The notes: generated by a model from the sequence alone, not told the origin. A stretch of DNA of 13,190 nt from Gammaproteobacteria bacterium (GCA_011051475.1 DRLE01000158.1:1-13190); one strand, 5' to 3'. Positions 1-7,680 are shown, counted from the stretch's first letter. Numbers and translations: made by a program.

Positions 1-1284
1 ATAGTAGAAGATACCGACGATGGAGAAGATAACCGCAAGCACCGCCAGCCAGATCATATTGACCTCGACCACGGCTGTCAGCACTGCCAGCTTGGCCCAG
101 AAGCCCACGGTTGGTGGTACGCCTGCCATGGACAGCATCAGCACCATCATAATAAAGGCGAACCAGGGGCTGCGCTGGTTAAGGCCGGCCAGGTCTGAAA
201 TTTTGTCGGCCTCGAAGCCCTGGCGCGACAGCAGCATAATAATACCGAAACCGCCCAGCGACATCAGCGCATAGGAAATGGTATAGAACATGGCGGAGGA
301 ATAGCCGTCTGCCGTGCCGGCGAGAATACCCAGCAGAATAAAGCCGACATGCGAGATGGTTGAATAGGCCAGCATGCGCTTGATATTGCTCTGCGCGATG
401 GCAATGATATTACCCACGGCCATGGACAGCACCGCCAGTACGATCAGCATCTGCTGCCAGTCGGTCTGCAGGCCACCGAGGGCCTCGACCATCAGGCGCA
501 TAATCATGGCGAAACCGGCCAGCTTGGGCGCGGTGGCGATAAAGGCAGTAACCGCGGTTGGCGAGCCGTGGTAGACGTCCGGCATCCACATGTGGAAAGG
601 CACGGCGCCCAGCTTGAAGGCCAGGGCAACGACGATAAACACCAGAGCGAAGGTCATGCCCAGTTTCTGCGCATTGTCGTCACCGCTCATGCCGGCAATG
701 GCCTGGGCGATATCGGACAACTGCAGGCTGCCGGACAGGCCGTAAAGAATGGACATGCCGTAAAGCAGCATACCGGAGGCCAGCGCGCCGAGCACAAAGT
801 ATTTCATTGCCGCTTCCGAGGCATTGCCGTTTTTAACATTGAAGGCAACCAGCGCGTACAGGCACAGGGACAGCAGCTCCAGACCGAGATAAAGCATGAG
901 CAGGTTATTGGCCGATACCATCAGCATCATGCCGACAATGCTGAACATGCCCAGCACATAGAACTCGCCCTTGAAGATACTGCGCACCTGCAGATACAGC
1001 CGCGAGTACACGAACACACCGAAGCTGATCACCAGGATAAACAGCTTCAGCGCGTTGCCCATGGCATCCTGCACGAACAGGTCATTGAAGGCCAGCACCC
1101 TGCCCTCGACCGGGTTATTGAGAATAAGCACCAGTGTTACCAGCAGTGACAGCTGGGCCAGCACATAGGTCAGGTTCCTTTTTTCCGGCGGCAGGAAGAC
1201 GTCGACCACCAGCACCAGACAGGCCATGCACAGCAAGAATATTTCGGGAGCTGCAGCAGCGATATTCAGTGATTCTAGAGTCAT
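1..1284 (-). CDS. nuoN: NADH-quinone oxidoreductase subunit N (3' end cut off by window)
   Basis: Antiporter-like proton-channel subunit of the complex I membrane arm. The frame is open from ATG at 1284 to base 1, giving 428 codons; the family is usually about 480-490 residues, so roughly the last 55-60 lie outside the window. Seen in the translation: the helix-5 glutamate in YLGLELLSL (Glu136), the SEAAMKYF segment with Lys161, the FKLGAVPFHMWMPDVYHGSP motif with Lys224, Lys254 thirty residues later, SNIKRMLAYSTISHVGF with Lys302, and VPPTVGFWAKL with Lys398. These are the charged residues expected along the channel axis of a NuoN. The whole visible part is hydrophobic and polytopic. It is the last gene of the standard nuo order and follows nuoM after 54 bp. 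The ribosome-binding site is weak (AAAAGA close to the ATG). The start is supported by the typical N-terminus reading MTLESLN. Confidence 0.96.
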   Translation of the reverse strand, partial: MTLESLNIAAAAPEIFLLCMACLVLVVDVFLPPEKRNLTYVLAQLSLLVTLVLILNNPVEGRVLAFNDLFVQDAMGNALKLFILVISFGVFVYSRLYLQVRSIFKGEFYVLGMFSIVGMMLMVSANNLLMLYLGLELLSLCLYALVAFNVKNGNASEAAMKYFVLGALASGMLLYGMSILYGLSGSLQLSDIAQAIAGMSGDDNAQKLGMTFALVFIVVALAFKLGAVPFHMWMPDVYHGSPTAVTAFIATAPKLAGFAMIMRLMVEALGGLQTDWQQMLIVLAVLSMAVGNIIAIAQSNIKRMLAYSTISHVGFILLGILAGTADGYSSAMFYTISYALMSLGGFGIIMLLSRQGFEADKISDLAGLNQRSPWFAFIMMVLMLSMAGVPPTVGFWAKLAVLTAVVEVNMIWLAVLAVIFSIVGIFYY

Positions 1285-1307
1285 GGTTCTTTTCGGCCTG
1301 TTTATGT

Positions 1308-1335
1308 TTCGTTGTTCGTGGTTCGTTATTCGTCG
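1308..1335. repeat. heptamer tandem array in nuoM-nuoN spacer
   Basis: Four consecutive 7-bp units fill half of the 54-bp spacer. Read on the coding (minus) strand they are CGACGAA, TAACGAA, CCACGAA and CAACGAA, beginning 3 bp after the nuoM stop codon. A degenerate fifth unit (ACATAAA, 1301-1307) may follow. The unit fits the same YARYGAA-like pattern as the arrays at 2992-3026 and 6077-6111. The function is unknown. Confidence 0.7.
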
Positions 1336-1338
1336 GGT

Positions 1339-2859
1339 TTACAGCTTGGAAAACTGTATGTGCTGTAACAGGTTTTCGACACTTGCATGCATAACGTCTA
1401 TCACCGGCGCCGGCCACAGGCCCAGCGCCAGTACGGCCACGGCAAGCGTGGTCATTATGACCAGCTCGCGGGCGTTGATATCTTTCAGCGCGGCGACATT
1501 GTCATTGGCCACCTCACCATAGAACACGCGCTTGACCATCCACAGGGTGTAGGCCGCGCCCAGGATCAAGGTCAGGGCAGCAAGGAAGGCGTACCAGAAG
1601 TTGGCATGGAAGCTGGCGATAATCACCATGAACTCACCGACAAAACCGGAGGTACCCGGCAGGCCGGCATTGGCCATGGCGAAGAACACGGAGAAGGCGG
1701 CAAACACGGGCATGGAGTGCACCACGCCACCGTAGGCGGAAATCTCGCGGGTGTGCATGCGATCGTAAAGCACGCCGATCATGAGGAACATGGCACCGGA
1801 GATAAAGCCGTGCGAAATCATCTGGATCATGGCGCCTTCGACCGCCAGTGCGGCACCATTGCCGGTGGCATTGGCCGGATTTTCCCAGATCTGGAACACC
1901 ACGAACAGGCCGAGGGTGACAAAGCCCATGTGGGCGATGGATGAATAGGCCACCAGTTTTTTCATATCACGCTGCACCAAGGCGACGAAGCCGATATAGA
2001 CCACGGCTACCAGAGACATCAGGATAATCAGCCAGTCCAGCGCGTGCGCTGCGTCCGGGGTAATCGGCAGGCTGAAACGGATAAAGCCGTAACCGCCGAT
2101 TTTCAGCATAATGGCCGCCAGGATCACCGAACCGCCGGTAGGCGCTTCCACGTGCGCATCGGGCAGCCAGGTATGTACCGGCCACATCGGCACCTTCACC
2201 GCGAAGGCGGCAAGGAAGGCGAGGAAGATCAGAATCTGCTCGTTCATCGACAGCGACATTTCATGCATGTCGAGTATGGCGAAGCTGCCACCCTGGAAAT
2301 ACATGTAGATCAGCGCCACCAGCATAAACACCGAGCCGATAAAGGTATAGATAAAGAACTTGATGGTGGCGTAAACCCTGCGCTCACCGCCCCAGATACC
2401 GATAAGGATAAACATCGGCACCAGCATGGCTTCCCAGAAAACATAGAAGAAGATGGCATCCAGCGCGGCAAATACGCCGATCATCAGGCCTTCCATAATC
2501 AGGAAAGCGGCCAGGTACTGCGACGGTTTTTTCTTGATGACTTCCCAGCCGGCGATAACCACCAGGATGGTGGTAAAGGTAGTGAGGATAATCAGCGGCA
2601 TGGAAAAGCCGTCGACGCCGAAGTGGTAATAGATATCAAACACCGGAATCCAGGCATGACGCTCGACAAACTGCATATCGGCGGTGGAGGCATCGAAACC
2701 GGTATACAGCCCAAGGCTGAGCAGGAAGGTGGCAATCGTAAACACCAGCGACATCACGCGCACACCGCTGGCGTCGCCCTTGTCACCGGCAAGCAGCACC
2801 GCGATGCCGCCGAGGATGGGCAGCCAGACCAGGATACTGAGGAGAGGGAGGTCAGACAT
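1339..2859 (-). CDS. nuoM: NADH-quinone oxidoreductase subunit M
   Basis: Antiporter-like proton-channel subunit (506 residues, normal length) of the complex I membrane arm, with about 14 membrane helices. Diagnostic residues are visible: Glu143 in FYVFWEAMLVPM, Lys222 in AVKVPMWPVHTWLPDAH, Lys253 in IMLKIGGYGF, and Glu409 in PGTSGFVGEF at the C-terminal channel. The 31-residue spacing between the two lysines matches the family. The ATG at 2859 is preceded by a strong Shine-Dalgarno GGAGGG (2865-2870) at 5-nt spacing, so the start is secure. It is separated from nuoL by a 167-bp repeat element and from nuoN by a 54-bp repeat spacer, although these genes are commonly much closer. No truncation or frameshift is seen. 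Confidence 0.98.
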   Translation of the reverse strand: MSDLPLLSILVWLPILGGIAVLLAGDKGDASGVRVMSLVFTIATFLLSLGLYTGFDASTADMQFVERHAWIPVFDIYYHFGVDGFSMPLIILTTFTTILVVIAGWEVIKKKPSQYLAAFLIMEGLMIGVFAALDAIFFYVFWEAMLVPMFILIGIWGGERRVYATIKFFIYTFIGSVFMLVALIYMYFQGGSFAILDMHEMSLSMNEQILIFLAFLAAFAVKVPMWPVHTWLPDAHVEAPTGGSVILAAIMLKIGGYGFIRFSLPITPDAAHALDWLIILMSLVAVVYIGFVALVQRDMKKLVAYSSIAHMGFVTLGLFVVFQIWENPANATGNGAALAVEGAMIQMISHGFISGAMFLMIGVLYDRMHTREISAYGGVVHSMPVFAAFSVFFAMANAGLPGTSGFVGEFMVIIASFHANFWYAFLAALTLILGAAYTLWMVKRVFYGEVANDNVAALKDINARELVIMTTLAVAVLALGLWPAPVIDVMHASVENLLQHIQFSKL

Positions 2860-2875
2860 GGGATCCCTCCGGGAT

Positions 2876-3026
2876 CAGTGAATAGTGAATAGTGAATAGT
2901 GAACAGTTATTCATTATTACTTTATTATTTTGTTGTTTGATATTTCGCATAGTTGGTCTTGATAGTTTATTAGTTAATAGCTTGATGTTTTTTCACTATT
3001 CACTGTTCACTATTAGTTATTCACTG
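2876..3026. repeat. AT-rich repeat element with inverted heptamer arms (nuoL-nuoM spacer)
   Basis: The 167-bp spacer is almost entirely one repeat element. Its left arm (2877-2904) is four heptamers of the AGTGAAT type on the plus strand. Its right arm (2992-3026) is five heptamers of the TTCACTA type, the same unit inverted. The two ends share the 9-bp terminal inverted repeat CAGTGAATA. The longest perfect internal complement I found is 13 bp (AATAGTGAACAGT at 2895-2907 against 3002-3014), and the repetition allows several pairing registers. The interior (about 2905-2991) is strongly AT-rich, unlike the surrounding genes. The right arm touches the nuoL stop codon directly. There is no ORF inside. 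It looks like a small non-autonomous, MITE-like or hairpin repeat; the family name is unknown to me. Confidence 0.7.
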
Positions 3027-5012
3027 CTAAAAGATTCCCATTGCCAGTAATACAATCACGCCGATTATCATTGCAAAAGCATAGTGGTACAAATAGCCCG
3101 TCTGCAGATGGCGTGTTACGCCGGCGAACCAGCCGACCAGTTTTGCGCTGCCGTTGACCAGTACGCCGTCGATAAATTTCACGTCGCCCTGCTGCCACAG
3201 TTCCCTGCCCAGCAGGCGGCTGCCGGCGCCGAAGAAGGCGGCGTTGAAATCGTCGAAGTAGTACTTGTTATCCAGCAGTCTGTACAGCCAGATAAAGCGG
3301 TTCTTCATGTTCTCCGCGGTTTGCGGTGACTTCATATAGATAAACCAGGCGGATATCAGGCCGGCCATGGCGAGATAAAATGCCGGGCCGCCGAAGCTGT
3401 GCTCGACAAAGGCAAAGGCGCCGTGGAAGTTCTTGCCCAGTTCGGCCAGCACGTCATGCTGCTCGGCAATAAAAATGGCGCTGCCGAAATAATCACCAAA
3501 CAGCATGGGGCCAATGGTCATACCACCGATAAACATGGAGGGAATCGCCAGCAGTATAAGTGGCAGGGTAACTACCCAGGGCGACTCGCGCAGGTGTTCC
3601 CTGGTGTGCTGGTCCATACGCTCTTCACCGTGGAAGACCATAAAGAACAGGCGGAAGGAGTAGAACGCGGTAACGAAAACACCCAGCAGTATGGCGTAGT
3701 AGGCAAAGTGAGCGCCGGGCAGCGTTGAATGATGCACCGCCTCGATAATCGAGTCCTTGGAGAAGAAGCCGGAAAAACCGGGGAAGCCGATCAGCGCCAG
3801 GGTGCCGATCAGCGAGGTCCAGTAGGTAATCGGCATGTATTTTTTCAGGCCGCCCATTTTGCGCATGTCCTGCTCGTGGTGCATGGCGATAATCACCGAA
3901 CCGGCGGCCAGGAACAGCAGCGCCTTGAAGAAGGCGTGGGTCATCAGGTGGAACACCGCGGCGGAATAGGCCGAAGCGCCCAGCGCCACGGTCATGTAAC
4001 CGAGCTGTGACAGCGTGGAATAGGCAATAACGCGCTTGATATCGTTCTGCACAATACCGATCAGGCCCATAAGAAAAGCCGTGAGCGCACCGATAACAAT
4101 AATAAAGCTCAGCGCCGCCTCGGAGTATTCATACAGCGGCGACATGCGCGCGACCATAAAGATACCGGCGGTTACCATGGTGGCGGCATGGATCAGGGCC
4201 GAAATCGGGGTCGGGCCTTCCATGGAATCGGGCAGCCACACATGCAGTGGAATCTGTGCCGATTTGCCCATGGCACCGACGAACAGCAGGATACAGATAA
4301 CGCTGATCACGCTCCACTCGCTGCCATTGAAAATACTCATGCTCTGCCCTGCCAGGCCCTCTGCCTTGCCGAACACATCGGCATAGTCCAGTGAGCCGGT
4401 ATACATAACCACGGCGGCAATACCGAGAATAAAGCCAAAGTCACCCACGCGGTTGACCAGGAAGGCTTTCAGGTTGGCGTAGACGGCGGTCGGGCGCACG
4501 GTCCAGAAACCGATCAGCAGATAGGACACCAGGCCCACGGCTTCCCAGCCGAAGAACAGCTGCATAAAGTTATTGGACATCACCAGCATCAGCATGGAGA
4601 AGGTAAACAGCGAGATATAGCTGAAGAAACGCTGGTAGGCATTGGTGCCGGCCAGACTGGTCCTGGGCCAGTTATGCAGGTCATCGGCCATATAGCCGAT
4701 GGTATAGATATGCACCATCAGCGAGACGCCGGTGACCACCGCCATCATCATCACCGTGAGATTGTCGATCAGGAAACCGACCTCGAAACGGATGCCGTCT
4801 GATACCAGCCAGGTATACACCGACTCGTTATAGACCGGCGCACCGTCGAACACATGATGCTTGAGCGCAATCAGCGAAAGCATAAAGGAAATGCCGACAC
4901 CGAGGATGGTCACGCTGTGCGCACCCTTGCGGCCGATCTGCGCGCCGAAGATGCCGGCGATAATGGCGCCGATCAGGGATGCTAAGGGAATGGCAAGGTA
5001 AAGAGTATCCAT
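3027..5012 (-). CDS. nuoL: NADH-quinone oxidoreductase subunit L
   Basis: The most distal proton-channel subunit of complex I (661 residues; the E. coli protein is about 613). Visible signatures are the LFFGWEAVGLVSYLLIGFW segment with Glu157, NRVGDFGF with Asp191, and GKSAQIPLHVWLPDSMEGPT with Lys250, followed by the conserved SALIHAATMVTAGIF helix. The C-terminal part (about residue 480 onward) contains the region expected to form the long lateral helix and the final transmembrane anchor, with LLDNKYYFDDFN near residue 585. The ATG at 5012 has an AAGGG ribosome-binding site (5021-5025, spacing 8) lying in the last codons of nuoK, whose stop is only 4 bp upstream, so the two are likely translationally coupled. 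The stop codon TAG abuts the repeat element on its 3' side. Confidence 0.98.
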   Translation of the reverse strand: MDTLYLAIPLASLIGAIIAGIFGAQIGRKGAHSVTILGVGISFMLSLIALKHHVFDGAPVYNESVYTWLVSDGIRFEVGFLIDNLTVMMMAVVTGVSLMVHIYTIGYMADDLHNWPRTSLAGTNAYQRFFSYISLFTFSMLMLVMSNNFMQLFFGWEAVGLVSYLLIGFWTVRPTAVYANLKAFLVNRVGDFGFILGIAAVVMYTGSLDYADVFGKAEGLAGQSMSIFNGSEWSVISVICILLFVGAMGKSAQIPLHVWLPDSMEGPTPISALIHAATMVTAGIFMVARMSPLYEYSEAALSFIIVIGALTAFLMGLIGIVQNDIKRVIAYSTLSQLGYMTVALGASAYSAAVFHLMTHAFFKALLFLAAGSVIIAMHHEQDMRKMGGLKKYMPITYWTSLIGTLALIGFPGFSGFFSKDSIIEAVHHSTLPGAHFAYYAILLGVFVTAFYSFRLFFMVFHGEERMDQHTREHLRESPWVVTLPLILLAIPSMFIGGMTIGPMLFGDYFGSAIFIAEQHDVLAELGKNFHGAFAFVEHSFGGPAFYLAMAGLISAWFIYMKSPQTAENMKNRFIWLYRLLDNKYYFDDFNAAFFGAGSRLLGRELWQQGDVKFIDGVLVNGSAKLVGWFAGVTRHLQTGYLYHYAFAMIIGVIVLLAMGIF

Positions 5013-5016
5013 CGTA

Positions 5017-5322
5017 TTATCCCTTCAGATCGTCGAGATCTTCGACATCAATGGTATGACGTGAGCGGAACAGCACCACAAGAATGGCCAGACCGATGGC
5101 CGCTTCGGCGGCCGCCACGGTAAGAATAAAGAACACAAACACCTGACCGGCGCTGTCATTCAGATAATGCGAGAAGGCGACAAAGTTGATATTGGCCGCC
5201 AGCAGCATCAGTTCGATGCACATCAGCAGCACCACCACATTCTTGCGGTTAAGGAAAATGCCTCCCACGCTGATGGCGAACAGGATGGCTGCCAGGGTTA
5301 GGTAGCTGGTCAAATCAATCAT
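5017..5322 (-). CDS. nuoK: NADH-quinone oxidoreductase subunit K
   Basis: Small three-helix membrane subunit of complex I (101 residues, the usual length), homologous to MrpC/mitochondrial ND4L and part of the proton pathway next to NuoJ and NuoN. The two buried glutamates needed for pumping are present: Glu37 in MCIELMLLAANINFVAFS and Glu73 in TVAAAEAAIGLAI. An upstream in-frame ATG at 5337 would add five residues (MPRFP), but the ATG at 5322 has a GAGG ribosome-binding site (5329-5332, spacing 6) and gives the standard N-terminus MIDLTSYL, so it is preferred. The start overlaps the end of nuoJ by 8 bp, which suggests translational coupling. Confidence 0.97.
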   Translation of the reverse strand: MIDLTSYLTLAAILFAISVGGIFLNRKNVVVLLMCIELMLLAANINFVAFSHYLNDSAGQVFVFFILTVAAAEAAIGLAILVVLFRSRHTIDVEDLDDLKG

Positions 5323-5932
5323 CGGAAACCTCGGCATCCATCTTGATAATCTTCAGACGGTCATCACGTTTCACTTTAATCTGCTTGCCCGGTGTCTGGT
5401 ATTTGGTGTCCGGACGCCGGCGCAGGGTCAGGGCGATGGCCGCAATAATGGCCACCAGCAGAATGACCGCGGCAATTTCAAAGGCCAGTACGTATTCAGT
5501 GTACAGAATCTCACCCAGCGCTCTGGTATTGCTGTAATCCGGACCGTGCGTGACGGCCTGGTTCAGCGCATCGGTGTTCATCACTTCCGGCCCGACCGGA
5601 CCCACCACCCAGATCATGGCGGCGACAATGGCCACGGCAAACAGCGCGCCAATCGGCAGGTAGTTCACAAAGCCCTCGCGCATTTTCGCGATATTGATAT
5701 CGAGCATCATTACCACGAACAAAAACAGCACCATTACCGCGCCGACATAAACCAGCACCAGGGTAATGGCGAGGAACTCGGCCTCCAGCATCAGCCAGAT
5801 AGCCGAGCTGGCGAAAAAGGTCAGAATCAGGAACAGCACCGCGTGCACCGGGTTCTTCGACAGCACCACGCCCAGCGCGGCTGCAATGGTCAGGCCGGCA
5901 AAAGCAAAAAACAGAAAGTCAGTGATACTCAT
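5315..5932 (-). CDS. nuoJ: NADH-quinone oxidoreductase subunit J
   Basis: Membrane subunit of complex I (205 residues; E. coli about 184), homologous to mitochondrial ND6, with five predicted helices. The signature VYVGAVMVLFLFVVMMLD around Tyr62 is the conserved helix 3, which contains the pi-bulge in solved structures. The C-terminal tail is soluble and rich in Arg, Lys and Asp. An in-frame ATG at 5965 would prepend eleven residues (MCRCAGKPGIT) encoded by spacer sequence; the ATG at 5932 is chosen because it gives the usual MSITDFLFF start and has CCAGG/AGG (5940-5942) at 7-nt spacing. It overlaps nuoK by 8 bp at the 3' end and is separated from nuoI by a 181-bp repeat-bearing spacer. Confidence 0.96.
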   Translation of the reverse strand: MSITDFLFFAFAGLTIAAALGVVLSKNPVHAVLFLILTFFASSAIWLMLEAEFLAITLVLVYVGAVMVLFLFVVMMLDINIAKMREGFVNYLPIGALFAVAIVAAMIWVVGPVGPEVMNTDALNQAVTHGPDYSNTRALGEILYTEYVLAFEIAAVILLVAIIAAIALTLRRRPDTKYQTPGKQIKVKRDDRLKIIKMDAEVSDD

Positions 5933-5939
5933 CGTTATA

Positions 5940-5942
5940 CCT
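5940..5942 (-). promoter_or_regulatory. ribosome-binding site deciding the nuoJ start
   Basis: AGG (within CCAGG) on the minus strand, 7 nt before the ATG at 5932. It supports that start over the upstream in-frame ATG at 5965, whose extra codons fall in repeat-rich spacer. Confidence 0.55.
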
Positions 5943-5985
5943 GGTTTCCCCGCACAGCGGCACAAGCCTCATGCTCCGTGGCACA

Positions 5986-6013
5986 AGATTCTTCGGCTGC
6001 GCTCAGAATGACA
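5986..6013. repeat. dispersed-repeat-like sequence in nuoI-nuoJ spacer
   Basis: A 28-bp stretch whose minus-strand reading begins TGTCATTCTGAGCGCAGC and ends in GAAGAATCT. I recall this motif, with small variations, as an intergenic dispersed repeat in many unrelated bacterial genomes; this is from memory, not a search. It contains short inverted ends (ATTCT/AGAAT). Flanking it are two 8-bp direct repeats GGCACAAG (5959-5966 and 5980-5987) and a small hairpin CAAAG-CCTG-CTTTG (6012-6025). No ORF was found in the spacer. Confidence 0.55.
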
Positions 6014-6076
6014 AAGCCTGCTTTGCCCGCCAACGTCGCCTGCCGACCTTTACTCGTCATTTGTTGTAAAAGATTT

Positions 6077-6111
6077 TTCACTATTCACTATTCACTATTC
6101 GTTATTCACTG
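6077..6111. repeat. heptamer tandem array in nuoI-nuoJ spacer
   Basis: Five heptamers. On the coding strand they are CAGTGAA, TAACGAA and then TAGTGAA three times, beginning 2 bp after the nuoI stop codon. Together with the following three A's (6074-6076) this is 36/38 identical to the array after nuoL (2989-3026). It includes one TAACGAA unit identical to a unit in the nuoM-nuoN array, which links all three arrays into one family. Confidence 0.75.
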
Positions 6112-6113
6112 CC

Positions 6114-6602
6114 TTATCGATAAGGCGCATCCGCCTGCTTGTTGGCGGCAATTTCCGCCTCGTACTTGTCACCGACTTCCAGCAGCATCTGCTTGGTCAT
6201 GACCTGCTTGCCGCGTTCTTCAAAGTGGTATTCGAAGATATGGGTTTCGACGATGGCATCCACCGGACAGGCCTCTTCGCAGAAACCGCAGTAGATGCAC
6301 TTGAACAGGTCGATATCGTAGCGTTTGGTGCGACGACTGCCGTCCTCACGCTGTTCCGACTCGATGGTAATGGCCAGCGCCGGGCATACCGCCTCGCACA
6401 GCTTGCAGGCAATGCAGCGTTCTTCGCCATTGGCGTAGCGGCGTTGCGCGTGCAGACCGCGAAAACGCGGTGACATCGGCGTTTTTTCTTCCGGGTACTG
6501 CACCGTGATTTTCGGTGAGAACAGATACTTGCCGGTAACGCTCAGGCCCTTGAGCAGCTCCCAGAACAGAAAACTTTTAAAGAAGTGATAAACCGATTTC
6601 AT
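6114..6602 (-). CDS. nuoI: NADH-quinone oxidoreductase subunit I, 2x[4Fe-4S] ferredoxin-like
   Basis: Peripheral-arm subunit (162 residues, typical) that carries clusters N6a and N6b and passes electrons from NuoG towards N2 in NuoB. Two complete 8Fe ferredoxin motifs are visible: CIACKLCEAVCP with Cys63, 66, 69 and 73, and CIYCGFCEEACP with Cys102, 105, 108 and 112. The N-terminus (FFKSFLFWELLKGLSVT) is the amphipathic membrane-contact segment. A GTG at 6611 in the same frame would add three residues and overlap nuoH, but the ATG at 6602 has GGAG (6611-6614) at 8-nt spacing and gives the usual MKS-type N-terminus, so I prefer it. The nuoH stop is 1 nt upstream, implying coupling. The 3' side meets the heptamer array. 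Confidence 0.97.
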   Translation of the reverse strand: MKSVYHFFKSFLFWELLKGLSVTGKYLFSPKITVQYPEEKTPMSPRFRGLHAQRRYANGEERCIACKLCEAVCPALAITIESEQREDGSRRTKRYDIDLFKCIYCGFCEEACPVDAIVETHIFEYHFEERGKQVMTKQMLLEVGDKYEAEIAANKQADAPYR

Positions 6603-6603
6603 G

Positions 6604-7680
6604 TCATGCACTCCATGGTCCGATTTGCGCGTAAACCATCAGGCCTTCAACGAACAGCCAGACAATGGTGACCGGAATAAACACTTTCCAGCCCAGGCGC
6701 ATGATCTGGTCGTAGCGGTAACGCGGGAAGGTGGCGCGGAACCAGAGGAAACAGAAAGCAAAGAAACAGGCCTTGGCAAAGAACCACAGCAGGCTGGGCT
6801 CAGCCAGCCAGTTACCCGCCTCGACAAAACCCTCAAACGGTGACAGCCAGCCGCCAAGGAACAGCAGCGCGGTGAGCGAGGAAATCAGGATAATATTGGC
6901 GTACTCGGCGAGGAAGAACACGGCAAAGGCCATGCCGGAATACTCGACGTGGAAGCCGGCGACAATTTCAGACTCGCCCTCAGCCACGTCAAACGGCGCG
7001 CGGTTGGTTTCGGCGACGCCGGAGATAAAGTAAACGAAGAACAGCGGCAGCAGCGGCCACACATACCAGCTGGAAATGCCGCCGGCCTGGCCTTCGACAA
7101 TATCGCCCATATTCAGGCTGCCGCTGGCCATAATCACGCCGACCAGGGCAAAACCCATGGCGATTTCATAGGCCACGATCTGCGCGCCGACACGCAGCGA
7201 GCTGAGAATGGCGTACTTGGAGTTGGATGCCCAGCCGGCAATAACCACGCCGTAAACACCGAGCGAAGTCAGCGCCAGAATATACAGCAGACCGGCATTG
7301 ACATCGGTGAGTACAATGCCGCGGTCAAACGGGATTACCGCCCAGGCGGCAAGCGCCGGCATAATGGAGAGCACCGGCGCCAGCAGAAACAGGAATTTGT
7401 CGGACTGGCTGGGGATGATCACTTCCTTGAACATCAGCTTCATGGCATCGGCGATCGGCTGCAGCCAGCCGCGCGGGCCGACACGGTTGGGACCGATACG
7501 CACCTGCATGTAACCGATAATCTTGCGCTCGGCATAGGTGATATAGGCCACGCAGATCATCAGCGGCGCCAGAATCAGGATGATCTTGCCCAGGATCAGC
7601 AGGAAGGTCTGCCAGTCCGCGGGGAACCAGTTCCAGAGTTCAAGACCGGTCGTTAGCAAGTTGTCTATCATTTCATTCAT
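6604..7680 (-). CDS. nuoH: NADH-quinone oxidoreductase subunit H
   Basis: Membrane subunit (358 residues; E. coli 325) at the base of the membrane arm, homologous to mitochondrial ND1. It forms part of the quinone-access chamber and the first charged pathway into the membrane. Clear family motifs: AERKIIGYMQVRIGPNRVGP (about 50-69) followed by GWLQPIADAMKL, and ETNRAPFDVAEGESEIVAGF (224-243) ending HVEYSG, the acidic loop facing the quinone cavity. About eight transmembrane helices are expected. The ATG at 7680 has AGGA (7689-7692) at 8-nt spacing; the in-frame ATG at 7671 is less well placed. The nuoG stop lies 15 bp upstream and the nuoI start 1 nt downstream. Confidence 0.98.
   Translation of the reverse strand: MNEMIDNLLTTGLELWNWFPADWQTFLLILGKIILILAPLMICVAYITYAERKIIGYMQVRIGPNRVGPRGWLQPIADAMKLMFKEVIIPSQSDKFLFLLAPVLSIMPALAAWAVIPFDRGIVLTDVNAGLLYILALTSLGVYGVVIAGWASNSKYAILSSLRVGAQIVAYEIAMGFALVGVIMASGSLNMGDIVEGQAGGISSWYVWPLLPLFFVYFISGVAETNRAPFDVAEGESEIVAGFHVEYSGMAFAVFFLAEYANIILISSLTALLFLGGWLSPFEGFVEAGNWLAEPSLLWFFAKACFFAFCFLWFRATFPRYRYDQIMRLGWKVFIPVTIVWLFVEGLMVYAQIGPWSA
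6611..6614 (-). promoter_or_regulatory. ribosome-binding site deciding the nuoI start
   Basis: GGAG on the minus strand inside the last codons of nuoH, 8 nt before the ATG at 6602. It coincides with the alternative GTG at 6611 and therefore argues against use of that GTG. Confidence 0.6.

Noticed and set aside
2044..2892. 282-residue plus-strand open frame opposite nuoM
   Set aside because: Antisense shadow rich in His, Gln, Asp and Arg; the opposite strand encodes a clear NuoM.
2905..2991. Internal promoter in the AT-rich core between nuoL and nuoM
   Set aside because: AT-rich hexamers can be picked out, but I found no convincing paired -35/-10 boxes at proper spacing.
2876..3026. Possible CRISPR array or tRNA cluster because of regularly repeated units
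   Set aside because: Units are only 7 bp, directly tandem with no unique spacers, and no cloverleaf-like segments occur.
5933..5965. Longer NuoJ beginning at the ATG at 5965
   Set aside because: The additional eleven residues are encoded by spacer DNA, do not resemble a NuoJ N-terminus, and the downstream ATG has a better-placed ribosome-binding site.
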